From: Sphingomonas sp. 67-36
GTDB taxonomy: Bacteria; Pseudomonadota; Alphaproteobacteria; Sphingomonadales; Sphingomonadaceae
NCBI GenBank assembly: GCA_001897375.1
Contig: MKSU01000008.1
Coordinates: 45,742 to 109,741, forward strand
Direction: 5' to 3'
DNA length: 64,000 bases
Positions 51,477-60,653 of the stretch are shown piece after piece (positions within the stretch are counted from its first letter, which is position 1; the number at the start of each line of letters is the position of its first letter). Below the pieces are notes generated by a model. That model saw only the letters and a list, made by a program, of their open reading frames with translations. It was not told the origin of the DNA and did no database searches. The translations under genes and the position numbers were made by a program.

Positions 51477-52550
51477 ATGAGCGGCATGACGAGCGGCAGG
51501 GGCAAATGGCTCTGGTTGACATGCGCCGCACTGGCGCTGTCGGCGTGCGGCGGTCAGCCCGAGAAGAACGAGACGGCGGCGACCTTGCCCGCCGGCGACA
51601 CGATGCGGCTTGCCCCCGAGGAGATCGCCGACATGAAGGCGGTCGGCGCGGAGGTCGCCACACGCGACCAGGCCGAGGTCCTGGCGCGCATCCCCGGCAT
51701 CTTGACTTCGCTCGCCGTGCGCGCGGGAGACACGGTGAAGCAGGGCGAGCGCATCGGCATGATCGTCGATTCGCGGCTTGGCTATGAGACGAGCGCCTAT
51801 GGCGCGCAGGCCGCCGCCGCGCGGGCGGAAGCCGCGCGGGCCGATGCCGATCTCGCGCGCATCCGCGATCTCTATGACAACGGCGTCTATGCGAAAGCAC
51901 GGCTGGATCAGGCCGTGGCCGTAGCGCGCGCGGCCGACGCGCAGGTCGCCGCGGCGCGCGCGCAGCAGGGCGCGAGCGCCAGCGCCGCCGGGCAGGGGGC
52001 GGTGATTGCGCCTGCAAGCGGGCGGGTCTTGCGCGCCGATATTCCCGCGGGCTCGCCGGTCGCGCCGGGCATGTCGATCGCGACCGTCACCGCAGGGCCG
52101 CCGGTCCTGCGCCTGATGCTGCCGGAATCGGTCGCGGGGCAGGTTCGGCCCGGCGCGCGGGTAATCGTGAATGATACGGCTCCGGGTGATTCAGGGGTGC
52201 CCTTTGGGTCGCACCAGGGCAGTGTGACGCAGGTCTATCCTGCGGTCACCGGAGGCCAGGTTCGCGTCGATGCGACGCTGCCTGGCCTCTCAACCCAGTT
52301 CGTCGGCCGCCGCGTGAGCGCATCGGTCGAGATCGGCACGCGCAAGGCGCTGGTCGTGCCGCGCCGGTTCGTCACCACGCGCTACGGCATCGATCAGGTT
52401 CAGGTGGTGAGCGCGGACAAGCGCCTCGGCACGGTGCCGGTCCAGATCGCGCCGACAGCCGACCCCGCGATGGTCGAGATATTGAGCGGCGTTTCGGCCG
52501 GCGACACGCTGTTCGCTCCCGGCAAGCCAGCCCGGGCCGCGCACCCGTGA
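51477..52550 (+). CDS. RND efflux periplasmic adaptor, lipoprotein
   Basis: The 357-residue membrane-fusion protein has a lipoprotein signal with lipobox LSAC (Cys24), a barrel-sandwich lipoyl domain (LTSLAVRAGDTVKQGERIGMI), a coiled-coil hairpin (AAAARAEAARADADLARI to LDQAVAVARAADAQVAAA) and the beta-barrel domain. It links the inner-membrane pump to a TolC channel. The stop overlaps the GTG of the pump gene, and the TolC-type gene is in the divergent operon. Its co-transcription with a rhodanese is unusual. Confidence 0.92.
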   Translation: MSGMTSGRGKWLWLTCAALALSACGGQPEKNETAATLPAGDTMRLAPEEIADMKAVGAEVATRDQAEVLARIPGILTSLAVRAGDTVKQGERIGMIVDSRLGYETSAYGAQAAAARAEAARADADLARIRDLYDNGVYAKARLDQAVAVARAADAQVAAARAQQGASASAAGQGAVIAPASGRVLRADIPAGSPVAPGMSIATVTAGPPVLRLMLPESVAGQVRPGARVIVNDTAPGDSGVPFGSHQGSVTQVYPAVTGGQVRVDATLPGLSTQFVGRRVSASVEIGTRKALVVPRRFVTTRYGIDQVQVVSADKRLGTVPVQIAPTADPAMVEILSGVSAGDTLFAPGKPARAAHP

Positions 52551-55500
52551 AGCTCGGCCTTTCCGGTCGCCTCACCCGGGCCACCATCGCCTCGCCCCTG
52601 ACCCCGCTGTTCCTGCTCGCGGCGATCGCCGTCGGTCTGCTGGCGCTTCTTTCCATTCCCCGGGAAGAGGAGCCGCAGATCAGCGTGCCGATGGTGGACA
52701 TTCAGGTGATGGCCCCCGGCCTCTCCGCCGCCGACGCGACCGAGCTGGTCGGCATCCCGCTCGAAACGATCGTCAAGAGCGTCGACGGTGTCGAGCATGT
52801 CTATACCCAGGCGCAGGACGACGGCGTGCTGGTGACGGCGCGCTTCCTCGTCGGATCGAACCCCGAGGACGCGGCGATCCGCATCGAAGAGAAGCTGCGC
52901 GCCAATTGGGACAGGAAGCCGGTCGGCATTCCCGATCCCAAGGTGACGGTGCGCGGCATCAACGATGTTCCCGCCGTCGTCCTTACCCTCACCCCCAGGC
53001 CCGGAGCGGCGGGCCAGTGGAACGACGCCACCCTCTACGAGCTGGCCGCGAAGCTGCGCACCGAGATCGCCAAGGTCGATAATGTCGGCATCACCTTCCT
53101 CGTCGGCGGACGGCCCGAGGAAATCCGCATCGCGCCCGATCCCGCCCGGCTGCGCCAATATGGCGTGCCGCTGGGCAGCGTGATCGAGGCGGCGAGCCAG
53201 GCCAATCGCAGCTTTCCGCTGGGCAATATCCGCGAGGACGGCAAGGCGATCGGCGTGACCGCGGGCCGCACGCTGTCTTCGGCGCGGGAAGTCGGGCTGC
53301 TTACCGTGCGGTCCGCAACCGGCGCGCCGGTCTATCTGCGCGACGTCGCGAGCGTCACGCAGGGGCCGCGCGAGGATCAGGCGCGGGCATGGCGCTGGGC
53401 CAAGGCCGGGAACGGGCAGTGGAATTCGGCGCCCGCCGTCAGCATCGCCATCGCCAAGCGGGCGGGGGCCAATGCGGTGGTCGTCTCCGACGCCATCCTC
53501 AAGCGCGTCGAGAGTCTCAAGGGAAAGCTGATCCCCGGCGACGTCACCGTCGCGGTCACGCGCAATTATGGCGAGACGGCGAACGAGAAGGCCAACGAGC
53601 TGCTGTTCCATCTGGCGCTGGCGACCGTCTCCATCGTCGTGCTGATCGGCTTCGCGATCGGGTGGCGCGAGGCGGGCGTGACCGCCGTGGTCATCCCGAC
53701 GACGATCCTGCTCACGATGTTCGCGTCGAACCTCATGGGCTACACGATCAACCGCGTCAGCCTGTTCGCGCTGATCTTCTCCATCGGCATCCTCGTGGAC
53801 GATGCGATCGTCATGATCGAGAATATCGCCCGCCATTGGGCGATGGACGATGGCCGGAGCCGCGCCGACGCTGCGATCGAGGCGGTGGCGGAGGTCGGGA
53901 ATCCGACCGTGGTCGCGACCCTCACCGTCGTCGCGGCGCTTCTCCCGATGCTGTTCGTTTCGGGATTGATGGGGCCGTATATGGCGCCGATCCCGGTGAA
54001 TGCGTCGGCGGCGATGATCTTCTCCTTCTTCGTCGCCGTGGTGATCGCGCCGTGGCTGATGATCCGCTTCGCGAGGCGGACACTCGCGCATGGGCACGGC
54101 CATGACGAAAGCGGCGGCAGGCTGGGGCGGCTCTATGCGCGCGTCGCGCATCGCGTGATCGGCACGCGCGGGTCCGCGCGGAATTTCCTGATCGCGGTCG
54201 GCTTGGCGACCCTGGTCGCCTGCTCGATGTTCTATTTCAAGGCCGTGACCGTGAAGCTGCTCCCCTTCGACAACAAGTCGGAGGTGCAGGTCGTTGTGGA
54301 CATGCCCAGAGGCACCGCGCTCGAAAGCACCGGCCGCGTGCTGGAAGATATCGCCGGCATCGTGCGCGGCCTGCCCGAGGCGACGTCGATGGAAGCCTAT
54401 GTCGGCACGTCGGCGCCGTTCAACTTCAACGGCCTCGTCCGCCATTACTTCCTGCGCTCGCAGCCCGAACAGGGCGACGTGATGGTGACGCTGCTGCCCA
54501 AGGGCGACCGCAGCCGGTCGAGCCATCAGATCGCGCTCGACCTGCGCCAGCGGTTGAAGGTGCTGAAGCTGCCCGAGAGCGCGTCGATCAAGGTGGTCGA
54601 GACGCCGCCGGGGCCGCCGGTGCTCGCCACCTTGCTCGCCGAGGTCTATGGCCCCGATGCCGCCACCCGCGAAAGGACGGCGACCGAGCTTGAGAAGATC
54701 TTCAGGTCCGTCCCTTTCATCGTCGATGTCGACAACAGCTTCGGCACGCCGCGGCCCAGGCTGCGCCTCGACCTCCAGCGCGACCGGATCGATTATTACG
54801 GCCTCTCGCAGCGCCAGATCGCCGACAGCATCGCGATGCTGATGGGCAGTCAGACGGTCGGCTATGCCCCGCGCGGAGACGGCCGCACGCCGCTCCCGAT
54901 CACCATCGCGCTCGAGCAGAAGGACCGGAGCTGGACTCAGGCCCTGTCGAGCACCCCGGTCGCGCAGACGCCGGGCGGCCAGTTGATCGATCTGGGCGCG
55001 GTGGTCGATGCCCGCACCGAGAAGGGAAGCCCCGCCATCTTCCGCCGCGACGGCCGCTATGCCGACATGGTGACGGCCGAGCTTGCCGGCGCCTATGAGG
55101 CGCCGATCTACGGCATGTTGGCCGTCGATCGCGCGGTGGATGATTATGATTGGGCCGCCAGGGGGCTGGTGAAGCCCGCCATCCGCCTCAACGGGCAGCC
55201 CGAGGATGAAAGCGTGCCGTCGATATTGTGGGATGGCGAATGGGAGATCACCTGGGTCACGTTCCGCGACATGGGCGGCGCGTTCATGGTCGCGCTGCTG
55301 GGGATCTACATCCTCGTCGTCGCGCAGTTCAGGAGCTTCCGGCTGCCGCTGGTCATCCTGACGCCGGTGCCGCTGACGCTGGTCGGCATCGTCATCGGCC
55401 ATATGCTGTTCCGCGCGCCGTTCACCGCGACGTCGATGATCGGCTTCATCGCGCTGGCCGGGATCATCGTGCGAAACTCGATCCTGCTGGTCGACTTCAT

Positions 55501-55753
55501 CCGGCATTCGGCGACGCCGGACAAACCCCTGCGCGATGTCCTGCTCGAAGCGGGGACGATCCGTTTCAAGCCGATCGTCCTCACGGCCGCCGCGGCAATG
55601 ATCGGTGCGGCGGTCATCCTGACCGATCCGATCTTCCAGGGGCTAGCGATTTCGCTGCTGTTCGGCCTTGCCTCCTCGACGCTGCTGACCGTGCTGGTTA
55701 TTCCGGCGATCTACATCGTGCTCCGAGATGACGGAAAGCCCGCGACCAGATGA
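52547..55753 (+). CDS. RND efflux permease (AcrB/HAE-like)
   Basis: The 1068-residue inner-membrane pump starts with GTG and has 12 predicted helices and two large periplasmic loops. Proton-relay residues Asp418 and Asp419 lie in GILVDDAIVMIEN, as in AcrB helix 4. The N-terminal ASPLTPLFLLAAIAVGLLALLSIPREEEPQISVPMVDI and IGFIALAGIIVRNSILLVDFI near the end are typical. The substrate cannot be read from sequence. Its place between a rhodanese/sulfide-oxidase divergon and a BigR-type regulator suggests export of a sulfur compound or of a thiol-stress agent. Confidence 0.93.
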   Translation: MKLGLSGRLTRATIASPLTPLFLLAAIAVGLLALLSIPREEEPQISVPMVDIQVMAPGLSAADATELVGIPLETIVKSVDGVEHVYTQAQDDGVLVTARFLVGSNPEDAAIRIEEKLRANWDRKPVGIPDPKVTVRGINDVPAVVLTLTPRPGAAGQWNDATLYELAAKLRTEIAKVDNVGITFLVGGRPEEIRIAPDPARLRQYGVPLGSVIEAASQANRSFPLGNIREDGKAIGVTAGRTLSSAREVGLLTVRSATGAPVYLRDVASVTQGPREDQARAWRWAKAGNGQWNSAPAVSIAIAKRAGANAVVVSDAILKRVESLKGKLIPGDVTVAVTRNYGETANEKANELLFHLALATVSIVVLIGFAIGWREAGVTAVVIPTTILLTMFASNLMGYTINRVSLFALIFSIGILVDDAIVMIENIARHWAMDDGRSRADAAIEAVAEVGNPTVVATLTVVAALLPMLFVSGLMGPYMAPIPVNASAAMIFSFFVAVVIAPWLMIRFARRTLAHGHGHDESGGRLGRLYARVAHRVIGTRGSARNFLIAVGLATLVACSMFYFKAVTVKLLPFDNKSEVQVVVDMPRGTALESTGRVLEDIAGIVRGLPEATSMEAYVGTSAPFNFNGLVRHYFLRSQPEQGDVMVTLLPKGDRSRSSHQIALDLRQRLKVLKLPESASIKVVETPPGPPVLATLLAEVYGPDAATRERTATELEKIFRSVPFIVDVDNSFGTPRPRLRLDLQRDRIDYYGLSQRQIADSIAMLMGSQTVGYAPRGDGRTPLPITIALEQKDRSWTQALSSTPVAQTPGGQLIDLGAVVDARTEKGSPAIFRRDGRYADMVTAELAGAYEAPIYGMLAVDRAVDDYDWAARGLVKPAIRLNGQPEDESVPSILWDGEWEITWVTFRDMGGAFMVALLGIYILVVAQFRSFRLPLVILTPVPLTLVGIVIGHMLFRAPFTATSMIGFIALAGIIVRNSILLVDFIRHSATPDKPLRDVLLEAGTIRFKPIVLTAAAAMIGAAVILTDPIFQGLAISLLFGLASSTLLTVLVIPAIYIVLRDDGKPATR

Positions 55754-56073
55754 TGCCCCTCGAAACGCCCCTTGCGCAACTGGTCCGGCACGCGGCCCAC
55801 GCCGCCAGCGTGCTCAAGCTGCTCGCCAACGAACAGCGCCTGCTGATCCTGTGCCGGCTGACCCAGGGCGAATTCGCCGTCGGGCAGATGGTCGAGCTCT
55901 GCGGGCAATCGCAGTCCAGCGTGTCGCAGCACCTTGGAAAGCTGCGCGAAGGGGGCCTCGTCAAGACCCGCCGGGACGGCACGACCATCTATTACAGCCT
56001 GGCCGACGACGATGTCCGCAAGCTGATCGACATGCTGTGCGAGCGCTTCGGTCCGGCTGGCGGGCAGCCCTGA
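55750..56073 (+). CDS. ArsR family regulator, BigR/SqrR-like
   Basis: The 107-residue winged-helix protein (LLANEQRLLILCRLTQGEFAVGQMVELCGQSQSSVSQHLGKLREGGLVKTRRDGTTIYYSL) has Cys35 in LILCRL and Cys97 in MLCERF. BigR and SqrR have their sensor cysteines in the same two helices and form a tetrasulfide bridge on exposure to persulfide, which releases DNA. A third cysteine, Cys51, is extra. Its ATG overlaps the pump stop, so it is the last gene of the operon it probably represses. Confidence 0.9.
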   Translation: MMPLETPLAQLVRHAAHAASVLKLLANEQRLLILCRLTQGEFAVGQMVELCGQSQSSVSQHLGKLREGGLVKTRRDGTTIYYSLADDDVRKLIDMLCERFGPAGGQP

Positions 56074-56115
56074 ATCCAGTCCCCGCTCCTCGCCGCCAAC
56101 CGACGAGATCGGTCT

Positions 56116-56226
56116 TCAGTAGATCGCGTCGTCGTCGGGGTCGGAATGAAACTCGTGCCACATGCCGTTGAGGATGCCGAAGCCGACGGCGAGGCCGACG
56201 CCCAGAACCCAACTGAAATACCACAT
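56116..56226 (-). CDS. cydX: Cytochrome bd oxidase small subunit CydX
   Basis: The 36-residue single-helix protein starts MWYFSWVLGVGLAVGFGILN and ends HEFHSDPDDDAIY. The MWYFSWxLG start is the CydX signature. It stabilises the CydAB hemes. A GAAAGGGACG ribosome site precedes it, and it starts 14 bases after the cydB stop. It is too short for most gene finders but is certain from sequence and position. Confidence 0.93.
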   Translation of the reverse strand: MWYFSWVLGVGLAVGFGILNGMWHEFHSDPDDDAIY

Positions 56227-56240
56227 CGCGGTCGTCCCTT

Positions 56241-57389
56241 TCAGTAATAGTCGGGGTTGGTGTCGACGTCCCGCATCGTGATGCGGCCGAACAGCACCTT
56301 GTATACCCAGGCCGTGTAGAGGAGCACGATCGGCAGGAAGACAGCCGTCACCGCCAGCATGATGAACAAGGTCACCTGGCTGGACGAGGCGTTCCACACG
56401 GTCAGGCTCGAGGCCGGGTCGATCGAGCTCGGCAGGATGAACGGGAACATCGAGAGGCCCACCGTGGCGATGATGCCCACCGCGCCGATCGACGAGCCGC
56501 CGAACGCCAGCGCCTCGCGCCCCGTGCGGATGCCGACCCATGCCAGCAGCGGCCCCGCGAAGCCCAGGACCGGCGCGATCAGCATCCACGGATATCTGCC
56601 GTAATTGTCGAGCCACGCCCCCGGCGCCGCGACCGTCCCCGACAGCAATGGATTGGAGGGGCCGAACGGATCGGCGCCGTGCGTCAGGCGGAAGCCATAG
56701 CCCATCGTCGCGATCATCGCGCCGCCGAGCGCGAACAGCAGGATCGACGCCCCCGCCGCGATCTGGCCGAACGCGCGCGCGCGATCGTGGACCGCCCCGC
56801 GCTCGATCTTGATCGCAAGCCAGCTCGCGCCGTGCAGCACGATCATCGCGACCGAGAGCAGGCCCGCGACCAGCGAGAAGGGATGGAACAGGCCGAGCAG
56901 GGTTCCCTCGTAGAAGGAACGCAGATCGCTATCGAGGCGGAAGGGAATGCCGGTCAGCACATTGCCGACCGCGACGCCGAACACCAGCGCGGGCACGAAG
57001 CCGCCGACGAACAGCGCCCAGTCCCAGCGCGAGCGCCACGCCGCGTCGGGCTTCTTGGAGCGATATTTGAAGCCCACGGGCCGCAGGATGAGCGCGGCGA
57101 GAACGAGGAACATCGCGAGGTAGAAGCCGGAGAAGCTGACCGCATAGACGAACGGCCATGCCGCGAAGATCGCGCCGCCGCCGAGGATGAACCAGACCTG
57201 GTTTCCCTCCCATGTCGCGCCGATCGAGTTGATGACCATGCGGCGTTCAGCATCGGTCTTCGCGACGAAGGGGAGGAGGGCGGCGGTGCCGAGATCGAAC
57301 CCGTCCGTCAGGGTGAAGCCGATCAGCAGGACGCCCATCAGCAGCCACCAGATCAGCCGGAGCGTTTCATAGTCGATGGGAGGTGCCAT
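56241..57389 (-). CDS. cydB: Cytochrome bd ubiquinol oxidase subunit II
   Basis: The 382-residue membrane protein matches CydB: YETLRLIWWLLMGVLLIGFTLTDGFDLG at the N terminus, NSIGATWEGNQVWFILGGGAIFAAWP, and the last helix LYTAWVYKVLFGRI. Eight or nine membrane helices are visible. With CydA it forms the quinol oxidase that reduces O2 without proton pumping and, in known cases, resists sulfide, cyanide and NO. It starts 11 bases after cydA and is followed by cydX. Confidence 0.96.
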   Translation of the reverse strand: MAPPIDYETLRLIWWLLMGVLLIGFTLTDGFDLGTAALLPFVAKTDAERRMVINSIGATWEGNQVWFILGGGAIFAAWPFVYAVSFSGFYLAMFLVLAALILRPVGFKYRSKKPDAAWRSRWDWALFVGGFVPALVFGVAVGNVLTGIPFRLDSDLRSFYEGTLLGLFHPFSLVAGLLSVAMIVLHGASWLAIKIERGAVHDRARAFGQIAAGASILLFALGGAMIATMGYGFRLTHGADPFGPSNPLLSGTVAAPGAWLDNYGRYPWMLIAPVLGFAGPLLAWVGIRTGREALAFGGSSIGAVGIIATVGLSMFPFILPSSIDPASSLTVWNASSSQVTLFIMLAVTAVFLPIVLLYTAWVYKVLFGRITMRDVDTNPDYY

Positions 57390-57400
57390 GACCTGTCTCC

Positions 57401-58981
57401 TTATTCGGCGGGAATGGGCGCGTAGCCATTGGGGGACGCTGGCGCCGACGCATGATGCTCGTCAGGCCCCTTGCGGATCGCCGCCAGCATGAGGCGCACT
57501 TCGATCACCGCGAGCGCGCCGTAGATCACGGTGAAGCCGATGATCGTCGTCCAGAGCTGCGCGACGGTCAGGCTCGATGCGGCGAGGAAGGTCGGCAGCA
57601 CGCCGTCGATCGCCCAGGGCTGGCGGCCGATTTCGGCGAGGATCCAGCCGAATTCGATCGCAATCCACGGCAACGGGATGATCCAGACCGCCGCGCGCAT
57701 GAACGTCCGGCAAAAGCCGGTGTCGCAGCCGACGCGACGCGTCGAGGCCATCCAGAAAGCCGCGCCGAAGAAGGCGATGAAGAAGAAGCCGAGCCCCGCC
57801 ATCACGCGGAAGACCCAGAACATGACGGGCACGTTGGGCACTGTCGACCACGCCGCCTTCTCGATCTGCTCCGGCGTCGCCTGTCGCGGATCGGCGACGA
57901 AGCGCTTCAGGAGAAGCGCATAGCCGAGATCGGCCTTGGCCTCCTCGAACTCGGCGCGTGCGGCCATGTCGTTCCGGTCGACCTTCAGCCGCTCGACCGC
58001 GTCATAGGCCTTGATCCCGTGCTCGATGCGGTCCTGCGCCTTGGCGACCAGCTCGAAGATGCCCGAGACTTCGCCGGTCAGGCTGCGCGTCGCGATCAGG
58101 CCCAGCACATAGGGGATCTTCACTTCATAGCCGGTTTCGCGCCCTTTCAGGCTCGGGATGCCGAAGATCGCGATCCCCGCCGGCGCCGGCTCGGTGTGCC
58201 ACATGGCCTCGAGCGAGGCGAGTTTCATCTTCTGGTTGTCGGTGAGGGCATAGCCGCTCTCGTCGCCCAGCACGACGACCGACAGCGACGAGGCGAGGCC
58301 GAAGGCCGCCGCCACGGTGAAGCTGCGCTTCGCCACCGCCGGCCATTTGCCCCTGAGCAGATACCAGGCCGAAATGCCGAGCACGAAGATCGAGGCGCAG
58401 ACATAGCCGGCGCTTACCGTATGAACGAACTTCGCCTGCGCGACGGGATTGAACAGCACCGCCATGAAGTCGGAGACTTCCATCCGCATCGTCGCGGGAT
58501 TGAAGCGCGCGCCGGCGGGATGCTGCATCCAGCCATTGGCGACGAGAATCCACAGCGCCGAGAGGTTCGATCCCAGCGCGACCATGAAGGTGGTGAAAAG
58601 ATGGGCCCGCTTGCTAAGCTTGTCCCAGCCGAAGAACATGAGGCCGACGAATGTCGCTTCGAGGAAGAAGGCCATCAGCCCCTCGATGGCCAGCGGCGCG
58701 CCGAAGATGTCGCCGACATAATGGGAATAATAGGACCAGTTGGTGCCGAACTGGAATTCCATGGTGATGCCGGTGGCGACGCCGAGCACGAAATTGATGC
58801 CGAACAGCTTGCCCCAGAAGCGCGTGACGGTGCGCCAGATCGCGCGGCCCGTCATGACGTAGATGCTCTCCATGATGACCAGCATGAAGGAGAGCCCGAG
58901 GGTCAGGGGCACGAAGAGGAAATGATAGAGCGCCGTCAGCGCGAATTGCAGCCGGGAGAGTTCGATCACCGCCATGTCCAT
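57401..58981 (-). CDS. cydA: Cytochrome bd ubiquinol oxidase subunit I
   Basis: The 526-residue protein matches CydA. His20 in ALYHFLFVPLTLGL is the high-spin heme ligand. The b558 ligands are the His in KFVHTVSAGYV and the Met in FRVMAGLGFF. The quinol-binding Q loop contains GRETGYEVKIPYVLGLIATRSL. The length, close to the 522 residues of the E. coli protein, indicates the long Q-loop type. It heads cydABX, divergent from cydDC over a 91-base region with ArsR-like operator motifs, which links oxidase expression to the sulfur-stress genes nearby. Confidence 0.96.
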   Translation of the reverse strand: MDMAVIELSRLQFALTALYHFLFVPLTLGLSFMLVIMESIYVMTGRAIWRTVTRFWGKLFGINFVLGVATGITMEFQFGTNWSYYSHYVGDIFGAPLAIEGLMAFFLEATFVGLMFFGWDKLSKRAHLFTTFMVALGSNLSALWILVANGWMQHPAGARFNPATMRMEVSDFMAVLFNPVAQAKFVHTVSAGYVCASIFVLGISAWYLLRGKWPAVAKRSFTVAAAFGLASSLSVVVLGDESGYALTDNQKMKLASLEAMWHTEPAPAGIAIFGIPSLKGRETGYEVKIPYVLGLIATRSLTGEVSGIFELVAKAQDRIEHGIKAYDAVERLKVDRNDMAARAEFEEAKADLGYALLLKRFVADPRQATPEQIEKAAWSTVPNVPVMFWVFRVMAGLGFFFIAFFGAAFWMASTRRVGCDTGFCRTFMRAAVWIIPLPWIAIEFGWILAEIGRQPWAIDGVLPTFLAASSLTVAQLWTTIIGFTVIYGALAVIEVRLMLAAIRKGPDEHHASAPASPNGYAPIPAE

Positions 58982-59040
58982 GGCAAGGCTCCTTGCATTC
59001 CGGCCCGGCTTTCCACGTTCGCCTTGAGTCGGTTGAAAAG

Positions 59041-59065
59041 ATTACGGTTAGCCATTACGCGTAAC
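59041..59065. promoter_or_regulatory. Putative ArsR-family operator between cydA and cydD
   Basis: ATTACGGTTA (59041-59050) and ATTACGCGTAAC (59054-59065, containing the perfect palindrome TTACGCGTAA) follow each other 13 bases apart. They resemble ATTACACGTTAT before the sulfide-oxidase genes and GTTACACGGTTA before the peroxiredoxin gene. The second copy ends only seven bases before the cydD start codon. Confidence 0.5.
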
Positions 59066-59072
59066 TGAGTAT

Positions 59073-60653
59073 ATGATCAACCGGTTTGATAGGCGGGGCG
59101 CGGCCCTTTTGTGGACCGCCGACAGCGGCGCGGCGATCCTGATGGCCGCCGCGCTCGCCGCCGGCGTCGCGGCGGCGGCGCGCCACGACCATGGCGCTTT
59201 GCGGCTCGCTGTCGGCGCGATGGTGGCCGCCGCCGCGCTGCGCGCCGCGCTACAGATCGGCGCGACGGACGCCGGCGAGATCGCCGCCGCGGACGCCAAG
59301 ACCAGCTGGCGGAAACGCGTCTATCCGCGTGTCCTCGTCGCGCCGCCGGGGGATCGCCGGATGCTTGGCGAAGCGGTCGCCGATGCCGTCGACCGTATCG
59401 AGGACCTGGGCGGCTTCCACGCCCGCTTCCTGCCGCTCCGCCGCGCGGCGATCCTGTCGCCCCTCGTCATCGCGATTGCCGCCGTCTTCGCAAGCTGGAT
59501 CGCCGCCGCGATCATGCTCGCGACGCTCGTGCCGTTCGGGCTGGGGATGGCGCTCGCCGGCACGGCCGCCGCGCGCGCCGCCGCCCGCCAGCTCGACGCG
59601 CTCAGCCGCCTTTCGGGCCTGTTCGTCGACCGCGTGCGCGCGCTCCCGGTGATCGTCGGCTTCGGCGCGCAGGAACGGATCGGTCGCCACCTCGCCGACG
59701 CCACCCGCGAAGTCGCCGCCCGCACGATCGACGTGCTGAAGGTCGCGTTCGTCTCGAGCGCCGTCATCGAATTCTTCGCGGCGCTGTCGGTGGCGATGGT
59801 GGCGCTCTATTGCGGCTTCAACCTGCTCGGCATCCTGCCGTTCCCCGCGCCCGAGAGGCTGACCTTGGGCGAGGCGCTGTTCGTCCTCATCCTCGCGCCC
59901 GAATTCTATCTCCCGATGCGCCGCCTCGCCGCCGCCTATCACGACAAGCAGGTCGGAGAGGCGGCGGTCGAGCGCCTGGAAGGTATCGCACCCCCAGCCC
60001 CGGCGCCTTCCGATCGCGCGATCGAGGCCCCGCCCGCGCTGCGCTTCGACGCGGTGGTCGTCGATTATGGCGAAACCGCGATCGGCCCGTTCACGCTGGA
60101 CGTCGCTTCAGGCTCGATCTTCGCGCTGCGTGGGCCGACCGGGATCGGCAAGTCGAGTCTGCTCCATGCGTTGCTTGGGCTTGCGCCGATCGGCGGGGGG
60201 CGGATTCTGGTCGACGGCCGCGACGCGGGCGACGTCGCGCTTGCCGGCCATGTCGGCTGGGCGGGCCAGTCGGTCGCGTTCATCCCCGGAACGCTCGCCG
60301 ACAATATCCGCCTCGCGCGCCCGGAGGCCGACGACGCGGCGGTGGAGGCGGCGGCGCGCGACGCCGGGCTCGGGCCGATGATCGAGGCGCGCGGGGAGGG
60401 CATGGCCTTGCGGCTCGACCATCGCGGATCGGGCCTGTCGGGCGGCGAACGGCGGCGCGTCGGCATCGCGCGCGTCCTTTTGAAGGACGCGCCACTCTGG
60501 CTGCTCGACGAACCGACGGCGGATCTCGATGCGCGGTCCGCCGCCGACATCGCCGCAATATTGGCGTCCGCCGCCAGCGGCCGCACCGTCCTCATGGCGA
60601 CGCACAGCGCCGAGCTGGCCGCCATCGCGACCAGCGAAATGGTGCTGGCGTGA
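59073..60653 (+). CDS. cydD: CydD-type heterodimeric ABC exporter subunit
   Basis: The 526-residue protein fuses an ABC-exporter membrane domain (six helices) to an ATPase: Walker A GPTGIGKSS (about 355-363), signature LSGGERRR, Walker B LWLLDEPTADLD. With CydC it exports glutathione or cysteine, or moves heme, and is needed for cytochrome bd assembly. It is about 60 residues shorter than the E. coli protein, mainly at the N terminus. No ribosome site precedes ATG 59073, so a leaderless mRNA or a later start is possible. The stop overlaps cydC. Confidence 0.9.
   Translation: MINRFDRRGAALLWTADSGAAILMAAALAAGVAAAARHDHGALRLAVGAMVAAAALRAALQIGATDAGEIAAADAKTSWRKRVYPRVLVAPPGDRRMLGEAVADAVDRIEDLGGFHARFLPLRRAAILSPLVIAIAAVFASWIAAAIMLATLVPFGLGMALAGTAAARAAARQLDALSRLSGLFVDRVRALPVIVGFGAQERIGRHLADATREVAARTIDVLKVAFVSSAVIEFFAALSVAMVALYCGFNLLGILPFPAPERLTLGEALFVLILAPEFYLPMRRLAAAYHDKQVGEAAVERLEGIAPPAPAPSDRAIEAPPALRFDAVVVDYGETAIGPFTLDVASGSIFALRGPTGIGKSSLLHALLGLAPIGGGRILVDGRDAGDVALAGHVGWAGQSVAFIPGTLADNIRLARPEADDAAVEAAARDAGLGPMIEARGEGMALRLDHRGSGLSGGERRRVGIARVLLKDAPLWLLDEPTADLDARSAADIAAILASAASGRTVLMATHSAELAAIATSEMVLA

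Noticed and set aside
52400-55507. 1035-codon open frame antisense to the RND adaptor and pump
   Set aside because: Composition is Arg/Asp/His/Gly-rich mirror sequence without domains; the plus-strand RND genes are unambiguous.
59111-60649. In-frame upstream extension of cydC through the cydD gene
   Set aside because: The extension is Arg-rich shadow sequence; CydC homologues begin at about the GTGA overlap at 60650.
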